Source: Candidatus Fermentithermobacillaceae bacterium
GTDB lineage: Bacteria; Bacillota; Sulfobacillia; Fermentithermobacillales; Fermentithermobacillaceae
NCBI GenBank assembly: GCA_012837895.1
Contig: DUQH01000084.1
Location: 1 to 47,050 of the forward strand
Reading direction: 5' to 3'
Length of the DNA: 47,050 nt
Of the stretch, positions 1-9,485 are shown piece by piece. The notes under the pieces are model-generated. The model worked only from the letters and a program-made list of their open reading frames with translations, did not search any database and was not told the origin of the DNA. The translations under genes were made by a program, and so were the position numbers. Each line of letters opens with the position of its first letter. Position 1 is the stretch's first letter.

Positions 1-49
1 CAGCTTTTCGGAAACCTGTGTGAATACCAGGCGGGTTTTCGAAAAGCTG
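1..49 (+). other. Hairpin in first 196-bp repeat copy
   Basis: CAGCTTTTCG at 1-10 is the exact reverse complement of CGAAAAGCTG at 40-49, with a 29-base loop. The matching arms in the second copy (197-206 and 236-245) are only partly complementary. There is no T run after the right arm that would mark a classical terminator, although a T run follows at 53-59. Confidence 0.5.
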
Positions 50-276
50 TAGTTTTTTTGGACGGCTGTCTAAGATTCGTACACCATCCGGTGGAAGGCG
101 TAGCGAAATCATACAGTTCTTCCGTTGGGTTGTAGGTTTTTGATACGGCTGTCTGAAATCTATACAGCTTCAGGCTGAACTTGTAGAAAATAGATACAGT
201 TTTTTCGAACCCTGCGTCAAAACCAGGCAGGGCCTCTTGAAAGCTGTGGTTTTTTGAACGGCTGTTTAAGATTCAT

Positions 277-297
277 ACACCTTCCGGTGGAAGGTGT
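277..297. other. Perfect 9-bp palindrome in second 196-bp repeat copy
   Basis: ACACCTTCC, loop GGT, GGAAGGTGT: a perfect 9-bp inverted repeat. The equivalent in copy one (81-101) has two mismatches. It may be an RNA hairpin or a protein-binding site; nothing else identifies it. Confidence 0.5.
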
Positions 298-398
298 AGC
301 GAAATCGCACAGCTTTTCGGGCGGGTTGTCGCTTTTTGCTACGGTTGCCCAAGACCGACACATCTTCACCCCGAATACTTCTTGTGCTCCCGTTGAAA

Positions 399-427
399 TT
401 GCCAAGCTGTCCAAGGACCAATATACT
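399..427 (+). promoter_or_regulatory. Sigma-A type promoter for polA
   Basis: TTGCCA at 399-404 and TATACT at 422-427 are separated by exactly 17 bp; each hexamer matches consensus at five of six positions. Transcription would start near 434, giving a short leader of about 28 bases before the polA start at 462, with GAGGGGTGA as the ribosome site. Confidence 0.65.
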
Positions 428-461
428 GATACTGTAAATACTACAGAGGGGTGACAGTGAA

Positions 462-3164
462 ATGGCTGGTAGACGACTTCTGCTGGTAGATGCCAACTCC
501 CTTGCGAACCGGGCCTTTTACGCACTTCCCCCGCTTTCTACAAGCAAAGGTGTTCCCACGAACGCTGTGTACGGATTCCTTACGATGCTTTTCCGGCTAA
601 TTGACGAGAGGCAACCTGACCATATCATCTGTGCCTTTGATCACCCATCGCCAACATTCAGGCATGTTGAATTCGAGGATTACAAGGCTACCCGGAGGCC
701 CAGCCCGGACGAATTCAAGGTACAGATGCCTATGCTCAAAGAGGCCCTTTCTGTACTCCGCCTGGCTTACGTGGAACTTCCGGGGTATGAAGCTGACGAT
801 ATAATTGGTGCCCTGGCGTGCAAATACAGCGGTGAAGGTTTTGAAGTGCTCATCCTTTCAGGTGACAAGGACTGCCTGCAGCTGGTAGGCGAAGGGCGTG
901 AAGCAATCCTTTTCGTCAAGGGAATCAGCCAGTCCAGGCAATATGACCGGGAGGCTGTTAAGCAGGATATGGGTGTATGGCCTGAGCAAATCCCTGATTT
1001 CAAAGGGCTCGCAGGCGATCAGTCTGACAATATCCCCGGGGTGAAAGGGGTAGGCGTCAAGACTGCAATCAACCTGCTTAACCAGTACCGGGATATAGAG
1101 CAGGTCTTTGCCAATATTGACCAGGTTTCACCGCCAAGGGTTCAAAAACTGCTCAAGGAGCAAAAAGAGATAGCGCTGCTATCAAAGCAGCTGGCCACGA
1201 TTGCGTGCGACGCGCCTTGCCATGTTGATTTCCAAGACGCCAAGTGGGAGGGGCCTGACCTTGAGAAGGCCCAGGAATTCTTTAACACCATGGAGTTTCA
1301 GAGCTTGTTAAGAAGGCTTGACAGGTTTGCAGCAGTAAGCGAACATGTGCCTGTCTCAGGCAGCTTGCCAGATACATACGAGATCATAGATTCAAAAGAA
1401 AGACTAAAAGCTCTTGCAGCCCGGATAACAGAATCAGGGTATATGTCGGTGTACGCAGGCGTGAGCGATATAGATACTCAGGTGACCCGGGAATTCTTGT
1501 GGCCGCGGATGCTGGGGATTTCGCCGGGCGACCGCCCTTATCTGGTTGATTTCGGCTCAGGGGAACCTGCCGGTTCAGACGCTTACCAGGACCTTATGTG
1601 GAAATGCTTTGGCCCTCTGCTGGAAGACCCTGATGTAAAGAAGTTTGGCTTTGACCTCAAGTGGCTTTACACCCTGGGTTTCCATAAGGGCATTGGCCTC
1701 AGAAGCCTCGGGTTTGACGTAATGGTGGCAGCGTACCTGCTCGACCCTACCCGGACAACGTACAAGCTTGACGCTTTGGTCAATAGCTACTTGGGTGGCA
1801 ACATGCCCCAGAGCATTGAGAGCTTTCCCAAGGATCAAAGGTCGGGAGCCGGTGCTAAGAAAGCTCACATGGCGCACCTGGCCCAGGGCGCATACTTTGC
1901 ACTGAAGCTAGCGGATGAGATGAAATCAGACCTGGAGCGGAACGGGCTTTGGGCCTTAGCTCAAGACGTAGAGTTTCCCATGATTGAAGTGCTGGGTGCT
2001 ATGGAAGCCCTGGGAGTAGCCATAGATCTCTCTAAAGGCCAGACGCTTAGGGAACAGTTTGCACAGAGATTAGAGGCCTTGGAACGGGAAATATACGAAA
2101 TCGCCGGGGAAGAGTTCAACCTGGGTTCCCCAAAACAGCTAAGTTACATCCTTTTTGGCAGACTCAACCTGCCGCCGGCGAAGAAGACCAAGACCGGATA
2201 TTCCACTGATGCTGAGGTGCTCATGACCCTGAGCGCAATTCACCCGCTTCCTGACAAGATCCTGGACCACCGTCATTACGCGAAACTAAAGTCCGCCTAC
2301 TTGGACGTACTGGAAAGTGTGGTCAATCCGGTTACAGGCAGGGTCCATTCAACATTTCATCAAAATGTTACTGCCACAGGCAGGCTTTCAAGCTCCGAGC
2401 CAAACTTGCAGAACATCCCTGTGAGGACCGAATCAGGCAGGGCAATCAGGGAGATATTCGTGCCCGCGCCAGGCCGGTTGTTCCTGGCATCTGATTACTC
2501 CCAGATTGAACTCAGGGTAATGGCGCACATGTCAGGCGATGAGTCCATGATAGAAGCGTTCAGGCAGGATCAGGACATCCACAGGGCCACTGCATCAGAG
2601 ATGTTTGGGGTCCCTATGGATGAAGTTACGCCTGAGCTAAGGGACCAGGCTAAGGCTGTGAATTTTGGGGTGATATACGGTATATCTGAGTTCGGGTTGG
2701 CCAGGAACACTGGCGTTTCAAGGGAGCAGGCCAGGGAGTTCATCCGGGCCTATTTCGAAAGGTACCCCATGGTAAAACAGTATATGGATGACATGGTAGC
2801 TCAGGCCAGGCAGACGGGCTACGTAACCACAATCCTCGGCAGGAGGCGGCCTATACCCGACATTAGCTCCAGGAACAGGGTGAGACGGGGGTTTGCCGAG
2901 AGGACTGCAATCAATACGCCGATCCAAGGAAGCGCTGCCGACCTGATTAAGCTCGCCATGGTCCGCCTGTACAGGAGAATCATGAAAGAAGGGCTTGGTT
3001 CCAGGATCATCCTCCAGGTGCACGACGAACTCATATTCGAAATCCCGCCTGAAGAGAAGGATTACATGGTGCAAATCGTCAGAGAAGAGATGGAAGGGGT
3101 CATGGAACTCAAAGTGCCCTTGAAAGTTGAGATTGACGTTGGAGAAAGCTGGGCCCATGTGTAA
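462..3164 (+). CDS. polA: DNA polymerase I
   Basis: Family A polymerase for Okazaki-fragment maturation and repair synthesis; full length at 900 residues. Residues 1 to about 290 are the 5'-3' exonuclease (flap nuclease) domain, about 310-510 the 3'-5' exonuclease fold, and the rest the polymerase. Motif A is DYSQIELRV from D678, the O helix has R727, K731, F735 and Y739, and motif C is QVHDE with H854, D855 and E856. In the proofreading domain the usual DxE of the first exo motif is absent (the strand reads SVYAGVSDID), so proofreading is probably lost, as in several thermophile and Bacillus enzymes. The ATG at 462 follows GAGGGGTGA. It overlaps the following coaE by 8 bases, suggesting translational coupling. 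Confidence 0.97.
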   Translation: MAGRRLLLVDANSLANRAFYALPPLSTSKGVPTNAVYGFLTMLFRLIDERQPDHIICAFDHPSPTFRHVEFEDYKATRRPSPDEFKVQMPMLKEALSVLRLAYVELPGYEADDIIGALACKYSGEGFEVLILSGDKDCLQLVGEGREAILFVKGISQSRQYDREAVKQDMGVWPEQIPDFKGLAGDQSDNIPGVKGVGVKTAINLLNQYRDIEQVFANIDQVSPPRVQKLLKEQKEIALLSKQLATIACDAPCHVDFQDAKWEGPDLEKAQEFFNTMEFQSLLRRLDRFAAVSEHVPVSGSLPDTYEIIDSKERLKALAARITESGYMSVYAGVSDIDTQVTREFLWPRMLGISPGDRPYLVDFGSGEPAGSDAYQDLMWKCFGPLLEDPDVKKFGFDLKWLYTLGFHKGIGLRSLGFDVMVAAYLLDPTRTTYKLDALVNSYLGGNMPQSIESFPKDQRSGAGAKKAHMAHLAQGAYFALKLADEMKSDLERNGLWALAQDVEFPMIEVLGAMEALGVAIDLSKGQTLREQFAQRLEALEREIYEIAGEEFNLGSPKQLSYILFGRLNLPPAKKTKTGYSTDAEVLMTLSAIHPLPDKILDHRHYAKLKSAYLDVLESVVNPVTGRVHSTFHQNVTATGRLSSSEPNLQNIPVRTESGRAIREIFVPAPGRLFLASDYSQIELRVMAHMSGDESMIEAFRQDQDIHRATASEMFGVPMDEVTPELRDQAKAVNFGVIYGISEFGLARNTGVSREQAREFIRAYFERYPMVKQYMDDMVAQARQTGYVTTILGRRRPIPDISSRNRVRRGFAERTAINTPIQGSAADLIKLAMVRLYRRIMKEGLGSRIILQVHDELIFEIPPEEKDYMVQIVREEMEGVMELKVPLKVEIDVGESWAHV

Positions 3165-3804
3165 AACAGATAGGTGGCATAACCTATACATCCTGGGGCT
3201 TACCGGAGGCATAGCTACGGGCAAGAGCACTGTTTCCCGTTACTTGTGCGAGCTTGGCGCACACGTGATCGATGCGGACAAGATAGCCCACCAGGTAACT
3301 ATGCCCGGTACCCAGGGTTTGTCCAAACTGGTCCAAAGGTTTGGCGATAGCATAGTTACCCCTGAGGGAGCGCTTAACCGCAAGGTGTTGGGGCGTATAG
3401 TCTTCAACGACAAAAAAGCCCTTTCAGCTGTTAATTCCATCGTGCATCCCCTTGTAATCGATGGAATCCACAATATGCTGGATGCTTTGGACAGGAGGTC
3501 CGGCGAGGGCGAAGCCAAGACGTGTGTGGTGCTGGATGTACCGCTCTTGTTTGAAGCGGGCATAGACAAGATTTGTGATGAAATATGGGTTGTGGCAATA
3601 GATCTGGAACTTCAGATAAAGAGGCTTAGGGAAAGAGACGGCTACTCCAGGGAAGAAGCTTTGAGGAGGATCAGATCCCAAATGGACCTGGAAGAGAAGC
3701 TAGCCCGTGCCGATGTAGTGATAGATAACTCGGGCAGCCGCGATGATATCAGGAAAACTGTCCGGCGGCTGTGGCAGGAGCTGAACAGGAGATTGGAGCG
3801 GTGA
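3157..3804 (+). CDS. coaE: Dephospho-CoA kinase
   Basis: Phosphorylates the ribose 3' hydroxyl of dephospho-CoA, the last step of coenzyme A synthesis in the cytosol. The P-loop GGIATGKST is near the N-terminus, followed by DADKIAH for substrate binding and VPLLFEAG of the CoA-binding part; 215 residues is normal for the family. I chose ATG 3157 because it lies 12 bases after GGAG and overlaps the polA stop; an upstream in-frame TTG at 3127 would only add residues inside polA. The polA-coaE order is common in Bacillota. Confidence 0.93.
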   Translation: MCKTDRWHNLYILGLTGGIATGKSTVSRYLCELGAHVIDADKIAHQVTMPGTQGLSKLVQRFGDSIVTPEGALNRKVLGRIVFNDKKALSAVNSIVHPLVIDGIHNMLDALDRRSGEGEAKTCVVLDVPLLFEAGIDKICDEIWVVAIDLELQIKRLRERDGYSREEALRRIRSQMDLEEKLARADVVIDNSGSRDDIRKTVRRLWQELNRRLER

Positions 3805-3858
3805 GCCCGAATCTGTGGTTCTTGAAAACACATCAGGACTAACCGGGAGGAAGGCTGT

Positions 3859-4230
3859 ATGGACCAATTGGAAAAGAAGAGCGTTGAGATGAAAGACGTA
3901 ACAAGCAAGATGTTTGACAAGGAGATATCAAGCTCCAGGGCGTCTGTAGTGAAGTTCTGGGCGCCGTGGTGCATGCCGTGCAAGCAGCTGGCAGTAGCTA
4001 TAAGCCGGGTCTTGCCTGATCTTGAGAGTAAATACCAGGGGCAGTTAAACTTCCTGCAAGTGAACGTAGATGAAGAAAGCGAGCTTGCTCAGAAGTTCAG
4101 CGTCATGACTTTGCCGACGGTAATTGGTTTTAGCGGGACTAACCCCATTGAAAGATTCACAGGGCGCACTGAAGATGAATTTGTGAAATGGGTGCACAGG
4201 GTTGCACAAAGGGCAGGGATTGCCGACTAG
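3859..4230 (+). CDS. Thioredoxin-like protein
   Basis: Small cytosolic thioredoxin-fold protein of 123 residues, expected to exchange thiols and disulfides with client proteins. The active site is WAPWCMPC with C38 and C41; the central pair is MP rather than the classical GP, which would alter the redox potential. The cis-proline loop LPT is present, and no signal peptide is seen. GGGAGGAAGG lies just before the ATG. It could be a specialised thioredoxin rather than the main TrxA. Confidence 0.88.
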   Translation: MDQLEKKSVEMKDVTSKMFDKEISSSRASVVKFWAPWCMPCKQLAVAISRVLPDLESKYQGQLNFLQVNVDEESELAQKFSVMTLPTVIGFSGTNPIERFTGRTEDEFVKWVHRVAQRAGIAD

Positions 4231-4321
4231 CAGGCGGTGCCCTGTCTGGGTGGGCATGTGTTGAGCATACGGACTATAGACCTTTTGGACAAGACTGAAC
4301 CGACTGAACGGAGGGGCCTCA

Positions 4322-5359
4322 TTGAAGAAAATCATAGACTTGCGTTCTGACACTGTGACACAGCCGACTCCCGATATGCGAGAAGCTATGGCCAGGGCAG
4401 AAGTGGGTGATGACGTTTACGGCGAAGATCCTACCATAAACCAGCTTGAAGCCCTGGGTGCAGAAATGGCGGGCAAGGAGGCAGCTGTGTTTGTGCCTAC
4501 AGGCACCATGGGGAACCAGGTATCTATAATGGCATGGACTGACCGGGGCGATGAGATTATCGTGGAATCCAATGCCCATATTTTCATGTACGAAGCAGGT
4601 GGGCCTGCGGTGCTTTCAGGGGTCCAGGTTAGGACTGTTCCAGGCACGCGTGGCGCCATGGATCCCGACGATGTGAAAGCAGCCATCAGGGAAGATGACC
4701 TGCATTGTCCCCGCACATCTTTGATATGCATGGAGAATACCCACAACAGGTCGGGTGGGTGTGTACTCCCCCTTGACAACATGAAAGCTGTATATGAGCT
4801 GGCCAAAGAAGAGGGAATCGCAGTACACCTTGACGGAGCAAGGGTTTTCAACGCAGCTGCCGCGCTTGGGGTGGACGTGAAACAGATCACCCAGTATACA
4901 GACTCGGTGCAATTCTGCCTGTCCAAGGGGTTGTGCGCTCCTGTGGGTTCCCTGGTTGCAGGCCCGAAAGAGTTTATCGAAAAGGCTCGCAGGTGCAGGA
5001 AGATCCTTGGAGGCGGTATGCGTCAAGCCGGTATCTTGGCAGCAGCGGGAATAGTGGCCCTGGAAAAGATGACCAAACGCCTTGCTGAAGACCATGAGAA
5101 AGCCCGGAAACTCGCCCAGGGGCTTTCAGGCATCCCGGGACTGGACATTGATATGAGTACTGTCCAGAGCAATATGGTCTTAGTCGGGACCAAAGGCACA
5201 GGGATGGACGCATCAGGGTTTGCTAGCCTTATGAAATCTCACAGGTTGCTGTTCAACCCGTCTACACAGTATAAGGTCAGGATGGTTACCCACAACGACG
5301 TGGGTTTTGACGATATAGATGAGGCAATCAGGCGCGTAAAGGAAGCGTTAAGTGCATGA
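4322..5359 (+). CDS. ltaE: Low-specificity L-threonine aldolase
   Basis: PLP-dependent fold-type I enzyme that cleaves L-threonine or L-allo-threonine to glycine and acetaldehyde. The N-terminus [10 protein letters not shown] is the family hallmark, and the Schiff-base lysine is K202 in [11 protein letters not shown]. The length of 345 residues is normal. Translation starts at TTG 4322, placed five bases after GGAGGGG. The stop overlaps the start of rarA by four bases (ATGA), so the two are probably co-translated. Confidence 0.92.
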   Translation: MKKIIDLRSDTVTQPTPDMREAMARAEVGDDVYGEDPTINQLEALGAEMAGKEAAVFVPTGTMGNQVSIMAWTDRGDEIIVESNAHIFMYEAGGPAVLSGVQVRTVPGTRGAMDPDDVKAAIREDDLHCPRTSLICMENTHNRSGGCVLPLDNMKAVYELAKEEGIAVHLDGARVFNAAAALGVDVKQITQYTDSVQFCLSKGLCAPVGSLVAGPKEFIEKARRCRKILGGGMRQAGILAAAGIVALEKMTKRLAEDHEKARKLAQGLSGIPGLDIDMSTVQSNMVLVGTKGTGMDASGFASLMKSHRLLFNPSTQYKVRMVTHNDVGFDDIDEAIRRVKEALSA

Positions 5360-6807
5360 GCCAGAAGGGGTTATGGGACAATCAGCCTGATGATCTTAAG
5401 CCAGGGGCAGCCGGGCAAGAGCCTAAGGGACCAGGGCGTCCCGGCCGCTCCGGACGTGGCGTGTGGGCAGGTGTGGACGGCATAAGGTATGTGCCTCCAG
5501 GCGCGCCGCTGGCTCTCAGGATGACCCCGCTGGATTTTGACGAGTACTTGGGCCAGGAGGCAATAATGGGGCCTGGGAAACCCCTCAGGCGTATGGTGGA
5601 AGAGGATAAGCTGATATCCATGATATTCTGGGGGCCTCCTGGCACAGGGAAAACTGCCCTGGCACGGCTGATTGCGTCAAAGACCCGTTGTTACTTCAAG
5701 CAACTGTCGGCGGTATCCTCAGGGGTGCAAGATGTCCGCAAGATAGTGGATTTTGCACGTGAAGCCAGGAGGGCCGGAAGGAAGACAGTCTTGTTCTTAG
5801 ATGAGATCCACCGCTTCTCCAAAGCCCAGCAGGATGTGCTGTTACCTTACGTGGAGAATGGCACCCTCATACTCATCGGCGCTACTACCGAAAACCCGTA
5901 TTTCTCGGTCAATTCTGCACTGCTGTCAAGAATGAGGATATTCCGGTTTGAGCATCTCGCACCGGAGCAGATCCGGGCTTTGCTTGAAAGGGCCATAGGT
6001 GACCCGGACAGGGGGCTGCTGGCGGGCGTTCTTGAGGAACAGGACAGACAAGACTGGCCCGGGTCAAGACTGGTAATAGAAGATGGAGTGCTGGACCACA
6101 TAGTTGCGTATTCAAAAGGAGACGCGCGTACAGCCCTTAACGTGTTGGAGGGTCTCTACTATGCCGGCGACCCGGTGGACGGCAAAAGGGCGTTGACGCT
6201 GGAAAAACTCACTGAGCTCACCCAGAGCCCGGCAGGCTTGTACGATAAGACAGGGGACTGGCATTACGACATAATTTCCGCCTATATCAAAAGCATGAGG
6301 GGAAGTGATCCTGACGCAGCCCTCTACTGGCTCGCCCGCATGCTCCATTCAGGGGAGGACCCGAGGTATGTTGCCAGGCGGCTTGTGATATGCGCCTCTG
6401 AAGATGTGGGCATGGCAGATCCTATGGCCCTTGTGCTGGCAGAGGCAGCTTTCAGGGCTGCGGAACACCTTGGGATGCCTGAAGCGAGGATACCGCTGGC
6501 CCAGGCAACTGTGTATGTTGCCCTGGCGCTCAAATCAAATTCAGCTTACCTTGCCATAGACAGGGCACTTCAAGATGTCAGGGAAAGGCCCGGCTACCCT
6601 GTGCCTGTGCACCTCAGGGGAACCGGTTATGATGGGGCCAGGCAGCTTGGCCACGGCGACGGTTACCTTTATCCCCACGATTACCCCGGCCATTTCGTCG
6701 AGCAGCAGTACCTTCCTGAACAGCTTAAGGGGGCAAAATACTACGAACCAGGTGAAAATGACATAGACCCCGGACGCTCCTCCACGAAAGATGAGCCTGA
6801 AAGGTAA
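5356..6807 (+). CDS. rarA: Replication-associated recombination protein A (AAA+ ATPase)
   Basis: RarA/MgsA family clamp-loader-like AAA+ ATPase that acts at stalled replication forks. Walker A is GPPGTGKT at 93-100, Walker B is [10 protein letters not shown], and the sensor stretch [12 protein letters not shown] is typical of RarA/WRNIP1. The C-terminal half carries the tetramerisation domain, including [20 protein letters not shown]. The first 50 or so residues are a proline- and glycine-rich extension ahead of the conserved start (LALRMTP), somewhat longer than usual. Starts at ATG 5356 inside the ltaE stop. Confidence 0.94.
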   Translation: MSQKGLWDNQPDDLKPGAAGQEPKGPGRPGRSGRGVWAGVDGIRYVPPGAPLALRMTPLDFDEYLGQEAIMGPGKPLRRMVEEDKLISMIFWGPPGTGKTALARLIASKTRCYFKQLSAVSSGVQDVRKIVDFAREARRAGRKTVLFLDEIHRFSKAQQDVLLPYVENGTLILIGATTENPYFSVNSALLSRMRIFRFEHLAPEQIRALLERAIGDPDRGLLAGVLEEQDRQDWPGSRLVIEDGVLDHIVAYSKGDARTALNVLEGLYYAGDPVDGKRALTLEKLTELTQSPAGLYDKTGDWHYDIISAYIKSMRGSDPDAALYWLARMLHSGEDPRYVARRLVICASEDVGMADPMALVLAEAAFRAAEHLGMPEARIPLAQATVYVALALKSNSAYLAIDRALQDVRERPGYPVPVHLRGTGYDGARQLGHGDGYLYPHDYPGHFVEQQYLPEQLKGAKYYEPGENDIDPGRSSTKDEPER

Positions 6808-6936
6808 GTCCCGTATACCCCGAACCCGGTGTTTTGTTCTTGGATAATCGTCAGCCCGTAGGGGAAGAATTTTTGTGACAGGACTGCGATGACGGGATTG
6901 TCAGGATAGAGATTTTACCGGTCAGGGGGCGTCTGT

Positions 6937-7167
6937 ATGAACTGCCCGAAATGCAGGAGCAGGTCTACAGGGAGAATTGGGCAGGGCCAATATTACTGCT
7001 GGGATTGTAGCATCGAATTTGAACCCACAGACAAGGGAGTCAGGATGTACAGACTAGAGCCCAACGGCATCGCCATACCTGAGACTCTTGAGGATGGGGT
7101 ACTGCCAGGTTCTACGCCAACAAGCCAATCCCAGCCAGGCACAGGATTGCGGCGTGAACCTGAATGA
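6937..7167 (+). CDS. Small zinc-ribbon protein of unknown function
   Basis: A 76-residue protein beginning MNCPKCRS and continuing QYYCWDCSIEF: two CxxC knuckles 17 residues apart, typical of a zinc ribbon. The C-terminal half is polar and probably disordered. CAGGGGG precedes the ATG. Its last codon overlaps an ATG of the next frame. The function is unknown; nucleic-acid or protein binding is only suggested by the zinc ribbon. Confidence 0.75.
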   Translation: MNCPKCRSRSTGRIGQGQYYCWDCSIEFEPTDKGVRMYRLEPNGIAIPETLEDGVLPGSTPTSQSQPGTGLRREPE

Positions 7168-7250
7168 TCTTCAATAAGCTGTGCGTCAAGGCGATCAAGT
7201 GGGGATTTGCCTTAGGAGTACTCACCGGGAAAAAGGAGTTGTGTCTGCGT

Positions 7251-7454
7251 ATGAAACAACGGACGTTTTGGGATGGGCTGGCACTGGGTGCCATAGGAGG
7301 AGTAATCCTTGGCTTTATGATGATGACAAAAGAGCCAATGACCCCTTCAGAGCGGGCCAGGATTGCAATGGAACGGAGAGCAAGGAGAGCTTGGAGGAGG
7401 GCACAAGGTAGTATCGGACGTATTGCAGGAAGGTTCTCACGCGGGGAAATCTAA
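7251..7454 (+). CDS. Small single-pass membrane protein (YtxH-like)
   Basis: A 67-residue protein: short polar N-terminus, one membrane segment (LALGAIGGVILGFMMM), then a strongly basic tail rich in arginine (RRARRAWRRAQ). This shape resembles YtxH-type proteins, but I cannot assign a function. I chose ATG 7251 because AAAAAGGAG lies 12 bases upstream; an in-frame ATG at 7164, overlapping the zinc-ribbon stop as ATGA, would add 29 residues and is the main alternative. Confidence 0.6.
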   Translation: MKQRTFWDGLALGAIGGVILGFMMMTKEPMTPSERARIAMERRARRAWRRAQGSIGRIAGRFSRGEI

Positions 7455-8478
7455 GCGCGAATACATAAAATATTTGATTTATCCGGGGATAATCATTGTT
7501 TCCATCCTTGTGCTTGTGCTCCTGCGCAAGGTGCTTATCCCCTTCATTATTGCGGCTTTTCTAAGTTACATCCTTGAACCGCCTGTGGGGTTCCTGAACC
7601 GCCGCGGCTTGTCGAGAACTGCCGCGATAAGCTTGGTGTACCTCATCATCTTCACAACTGCCCTCCTGATCGGGCTCTATTTTGTTCCCCGTTTTCTCCG
7701 GGACCTCCGGGAGATCTCAAGTGAAATTCCCAAGTACATTGAAACTATAGAGCACCTTTCTGCAAGGACTTACGAATTGGGCAGGGAGTACAACCTCCCC
7801 GAAGGTTTCGTACAGGGCGTCGCCAAGGCGCTTTCCCGGCTAGAGACCCGGCTTGTGAGTGCAGGCGAGGGGTTAGTCCAGGGGATTTTCTCGTCAGCCG
7901 GCTTTGTCCCATATCTCCTGCTTGCGCCGGTAATTGCATACTACATACTCAGGGACATAAACAAGTGGAGGCATCAAGCTCTCATCAGGATGTCAGCATA
8001 CCCCCTTCATTACATGGACCTTGTGAGGGACGTAGACAGGGTGTTTGCAGGCTTCATCAGGGGGCAATCCCTGGTCGCCTTGTTTGTGACAATGATGGTA
8101 TGGATTGCAGCTACGCTGCTCAAACTCAGGTACGGGGCGGTCTTGGGGGTGATAAGCGGGCTTGGGGAGTTCATCCCATATTTCGGGCCTGCCATTGGCA
8201 GCATACCCATACTTGTAGTGGCGTTTCTCAATTCGCCTGTCACCGGGTTATGGGCACTTGCCCTGGTAGCTTTCATACAGTGGTTTGATTCCAGCGTCTT
8301 GGTTCCGCGGGTAACCGGAGAACGGATAGGCCTCCATCCCCTATGGGTGATATTTGCAATCTTTGCAGGAGGCGAACTTCTCGGCTTCTGGGGGATCTTC
8401 CTCGCTGTGCCCTTAGCCGGGATCTTCCGTGTGCTTCTAGGGTTCCTCCAAGTTGTCCTTGCCGGCAAAAATCGGTGA
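7363..8478 (+). CDS. AI-2E/PerM family permease (YtvI-like)
   Basis: Multi-pass inner-membrane protein of the AI-2E transporter family (PF01594). The N-terminal hydrophobic pair is followed by a soluble stretch, then several membrane segments with the family signature PYFGPAIGSIP and WVIFAIFAGGELLGFWG near the C-terminus. Members transport small molecules or act in Na+/H+ exchange; the substrate here is unknown. The start is uncertain: ATG 7363 overlaps the preceding gene by 92 bases and lacks a clear ribosome site; TTG 7423 (residue 21) is an alternative. The membrane part begins only around residue 35, so either start keeps the domain whole. Confidence 0.87.
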   Translation: MQWNGEQGELGGGHKVVSDVLQEGSHAGKSKREYIKYLIYPGIIIVSILVLVLLRKVLIPFIIAAFLSYILEPPVGFLNRRGLSRTAAISLVYLIIFTTALLIGLYFVPRFLRDLREISSEIPKYIETIEHLSARTYELGREYNLPEGFVQGVAKALSRLETRLVSAGEGLVQGIFSSAGFVPYLLLAPVIAYYILRDINKWRHQALIRMSAYPLHYMDLVRDVDRVFAGFIRGQSLVALFVTMMVWIAATLLKLRYGAVLGVISGLGEFIPYFGPAIGSIPILVVAFLNSPVTGLWALALVAFIQWFDSSVLVPRVTGERIGLHPLWVIFAIFAGGELLGFWGIFLAVPLAGIFRVLLGFLQVVLAGKNR

Positions 8479-8581
8479 TTACCTGCGTATTCGTGGCTAT
8501 TCCTTTTCCCCGCCGTGACCTTCCTTTGGCAGGAATATACTCCGGGTTGTAGAAGGTTTTCTTTAGAGAGGAGGTTTCTGC

Positions 8582-9427
8582 ATGGCGGGAAAGATTGGCG
8601 TAGTAGGTGCCGGAACCATGGGCAGGGGGATTGCAGAATCGTGCCTTGCTGCGGGTTTTGATGTTGTTTTGCTCGATTCCACTCTTGATCTGGCGTCCAA
8701 AGGATACCAAGGCATTGAGAAGAGTCTTGACAGGGGCGTGCAAAGGGGAAGGATAACCGCTGAAGCTAAACAAGAGATGCTGTCCAGGCTCAGCTATTCA
8801 GATAATTACGATGACCTCAAAGATGCCGGGGCGATCCTGGAAGCGGTTTATGAAGATATGGAGGTCAAGAAGGATGTGTTGACGAAAATCTCCGCGGTCG
8901 CCGGCAAAGACGTACTTATAGGTTCAAACACCTCGTCCCTGAGCATCACAGGGATGTCAGGATCAGTTGACAACCCAGGCAGATTCATGGGGATACACTT
9001 TTTCAACCCAGTACCTGTCATGAAACTTGTAGAACTGATAAAGGGCAGGGATACCACTGAGGCAACACTGGATAAGGCCCGGGAATTGTGTGTGAAGCTC
9101 GGAAAGATCCCTGTGACTGTAAACGAGTCACCCGGTTTTGTCGTCAACCGTTTGCTATGCCCCATGCTCAACGAAGCGGCCTGCCTCTTGATGGAGGGCG
9201 TGGCGTCAGCTGAGGATATCGACACGGCTATGAAACTAGGAGCCAATCATCCGATGGGGCCCCTGTCCCTTGCAGACCTAATCGGGATAGATGTGCTCTA
9301 CGCTATCATGGACACCTTGCACAAGGGTTTTGGCGATGACAAGTACAAGCCGTGCCCGTTGCTTAAGCAAATGATAGACAAGAGACACCTTGGGCGGAAA
9401 ACCGGCCAGGGGTTCTTCAAGTACTAG
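8582..9427 (+). CDS. hbd: 3-hydroxybutyryl-CoA dehydrogenase
   Basis: NAD(P)-dependent oxidoreductase that interconverts acetoacetyl-CoA and 3-hydroxybutyryl-CoA in butyrate fermentation or fatty-acid oxidation. The Rossmann motif GAGTMG is at 9-14; catalytic H139 and E151 lie in GIHFFNPVPVMKLVE; NESPGFVVNR and the C-terminal dimerisation domain (GANHPMGPLSLADLIG) follow. It has 281 residues, the normal size. GAGAGGAGG precedes the ATG. No thiolase, crotonase or acyl-CoA dehydrogenase is adjacent, so its pathway cannot be read from the neighbours. Confidence 0.95.
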   Translation: MAGKIGVVGAGTMGRGIAESCLAAGFDVVLLDSTLDLASKGYQGIEKSLDRGVQRGRITAEAKQEMLSRLSYSDNYDDLKDAGAILEAVYEDMEVKKDVLTKISAVAGKDVLIGSNTSSLSITGMSGSVDNPGRFMGIHFFNPVPVMKLVELIKGRDTTEATLDKARELCVKLGKIPVTVNESPGFVVNRLLCPMLNEAACLLMEGVASAEDIDTAMKLGANHPMGPLSLADLIGIDVLYAIMDTLHKGFGDDKYKPCPLLKQMIDKRHLGRKTGQGFFKY

Positions 9428-9443
9428 GGCCAGGTATGATGCA

Positions 9444-9471
9444 GGCCGCTGCCAAGGTTCAGGCAGCGGCC
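9444..9471. terminator. Bidirectional hairpin terminator between hbd and the adenosine-kinase-like gene
   Basis: GGCCGCTGCC and GGCAGCGGCC form a perfect 10-bp stem with loop AAGGTTCA. It lies between converging genes. The T content after the stem is weak, so efficiency is uncertain. Confidence 0.6.
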
Positions 9472-9485
9472 GGATCCTTGTTAAC

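Larger units (their letters stand above)
1..370. repeat. Non-coding 196-bp tandem duplication upstream of polA
   Basis: Two copies of a roughly 196-bp unit lie head to tail: 1-196 and 197 to about 370, where similarity fades. Landmarks recur at the same offset: CCAGGC at 27 and 223, ACGGCTGT at 62 and 258, CCGGTGGAAGG at 88 and 284, and TAGCGAAATC at 101 and 297. Alignment is almost gap-free, with a compensating one-base shift in a T run. Within a unit, ACGGCTGTCT recurs 83 bp apart (62 and 145), so the unit is itself made of two related halves. No reading frame with a ribosome site is visible. The first copy begins at the window edge, so more copies may lie upstream. Confidence 0.8.

Noticed and set aside
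254-454. A small gene in the 196-bp repeat region
   Set aside because: The open frame is short, lacks a ribosome site, crosses the polA promoter and has no counterpart in the first repeat copy.
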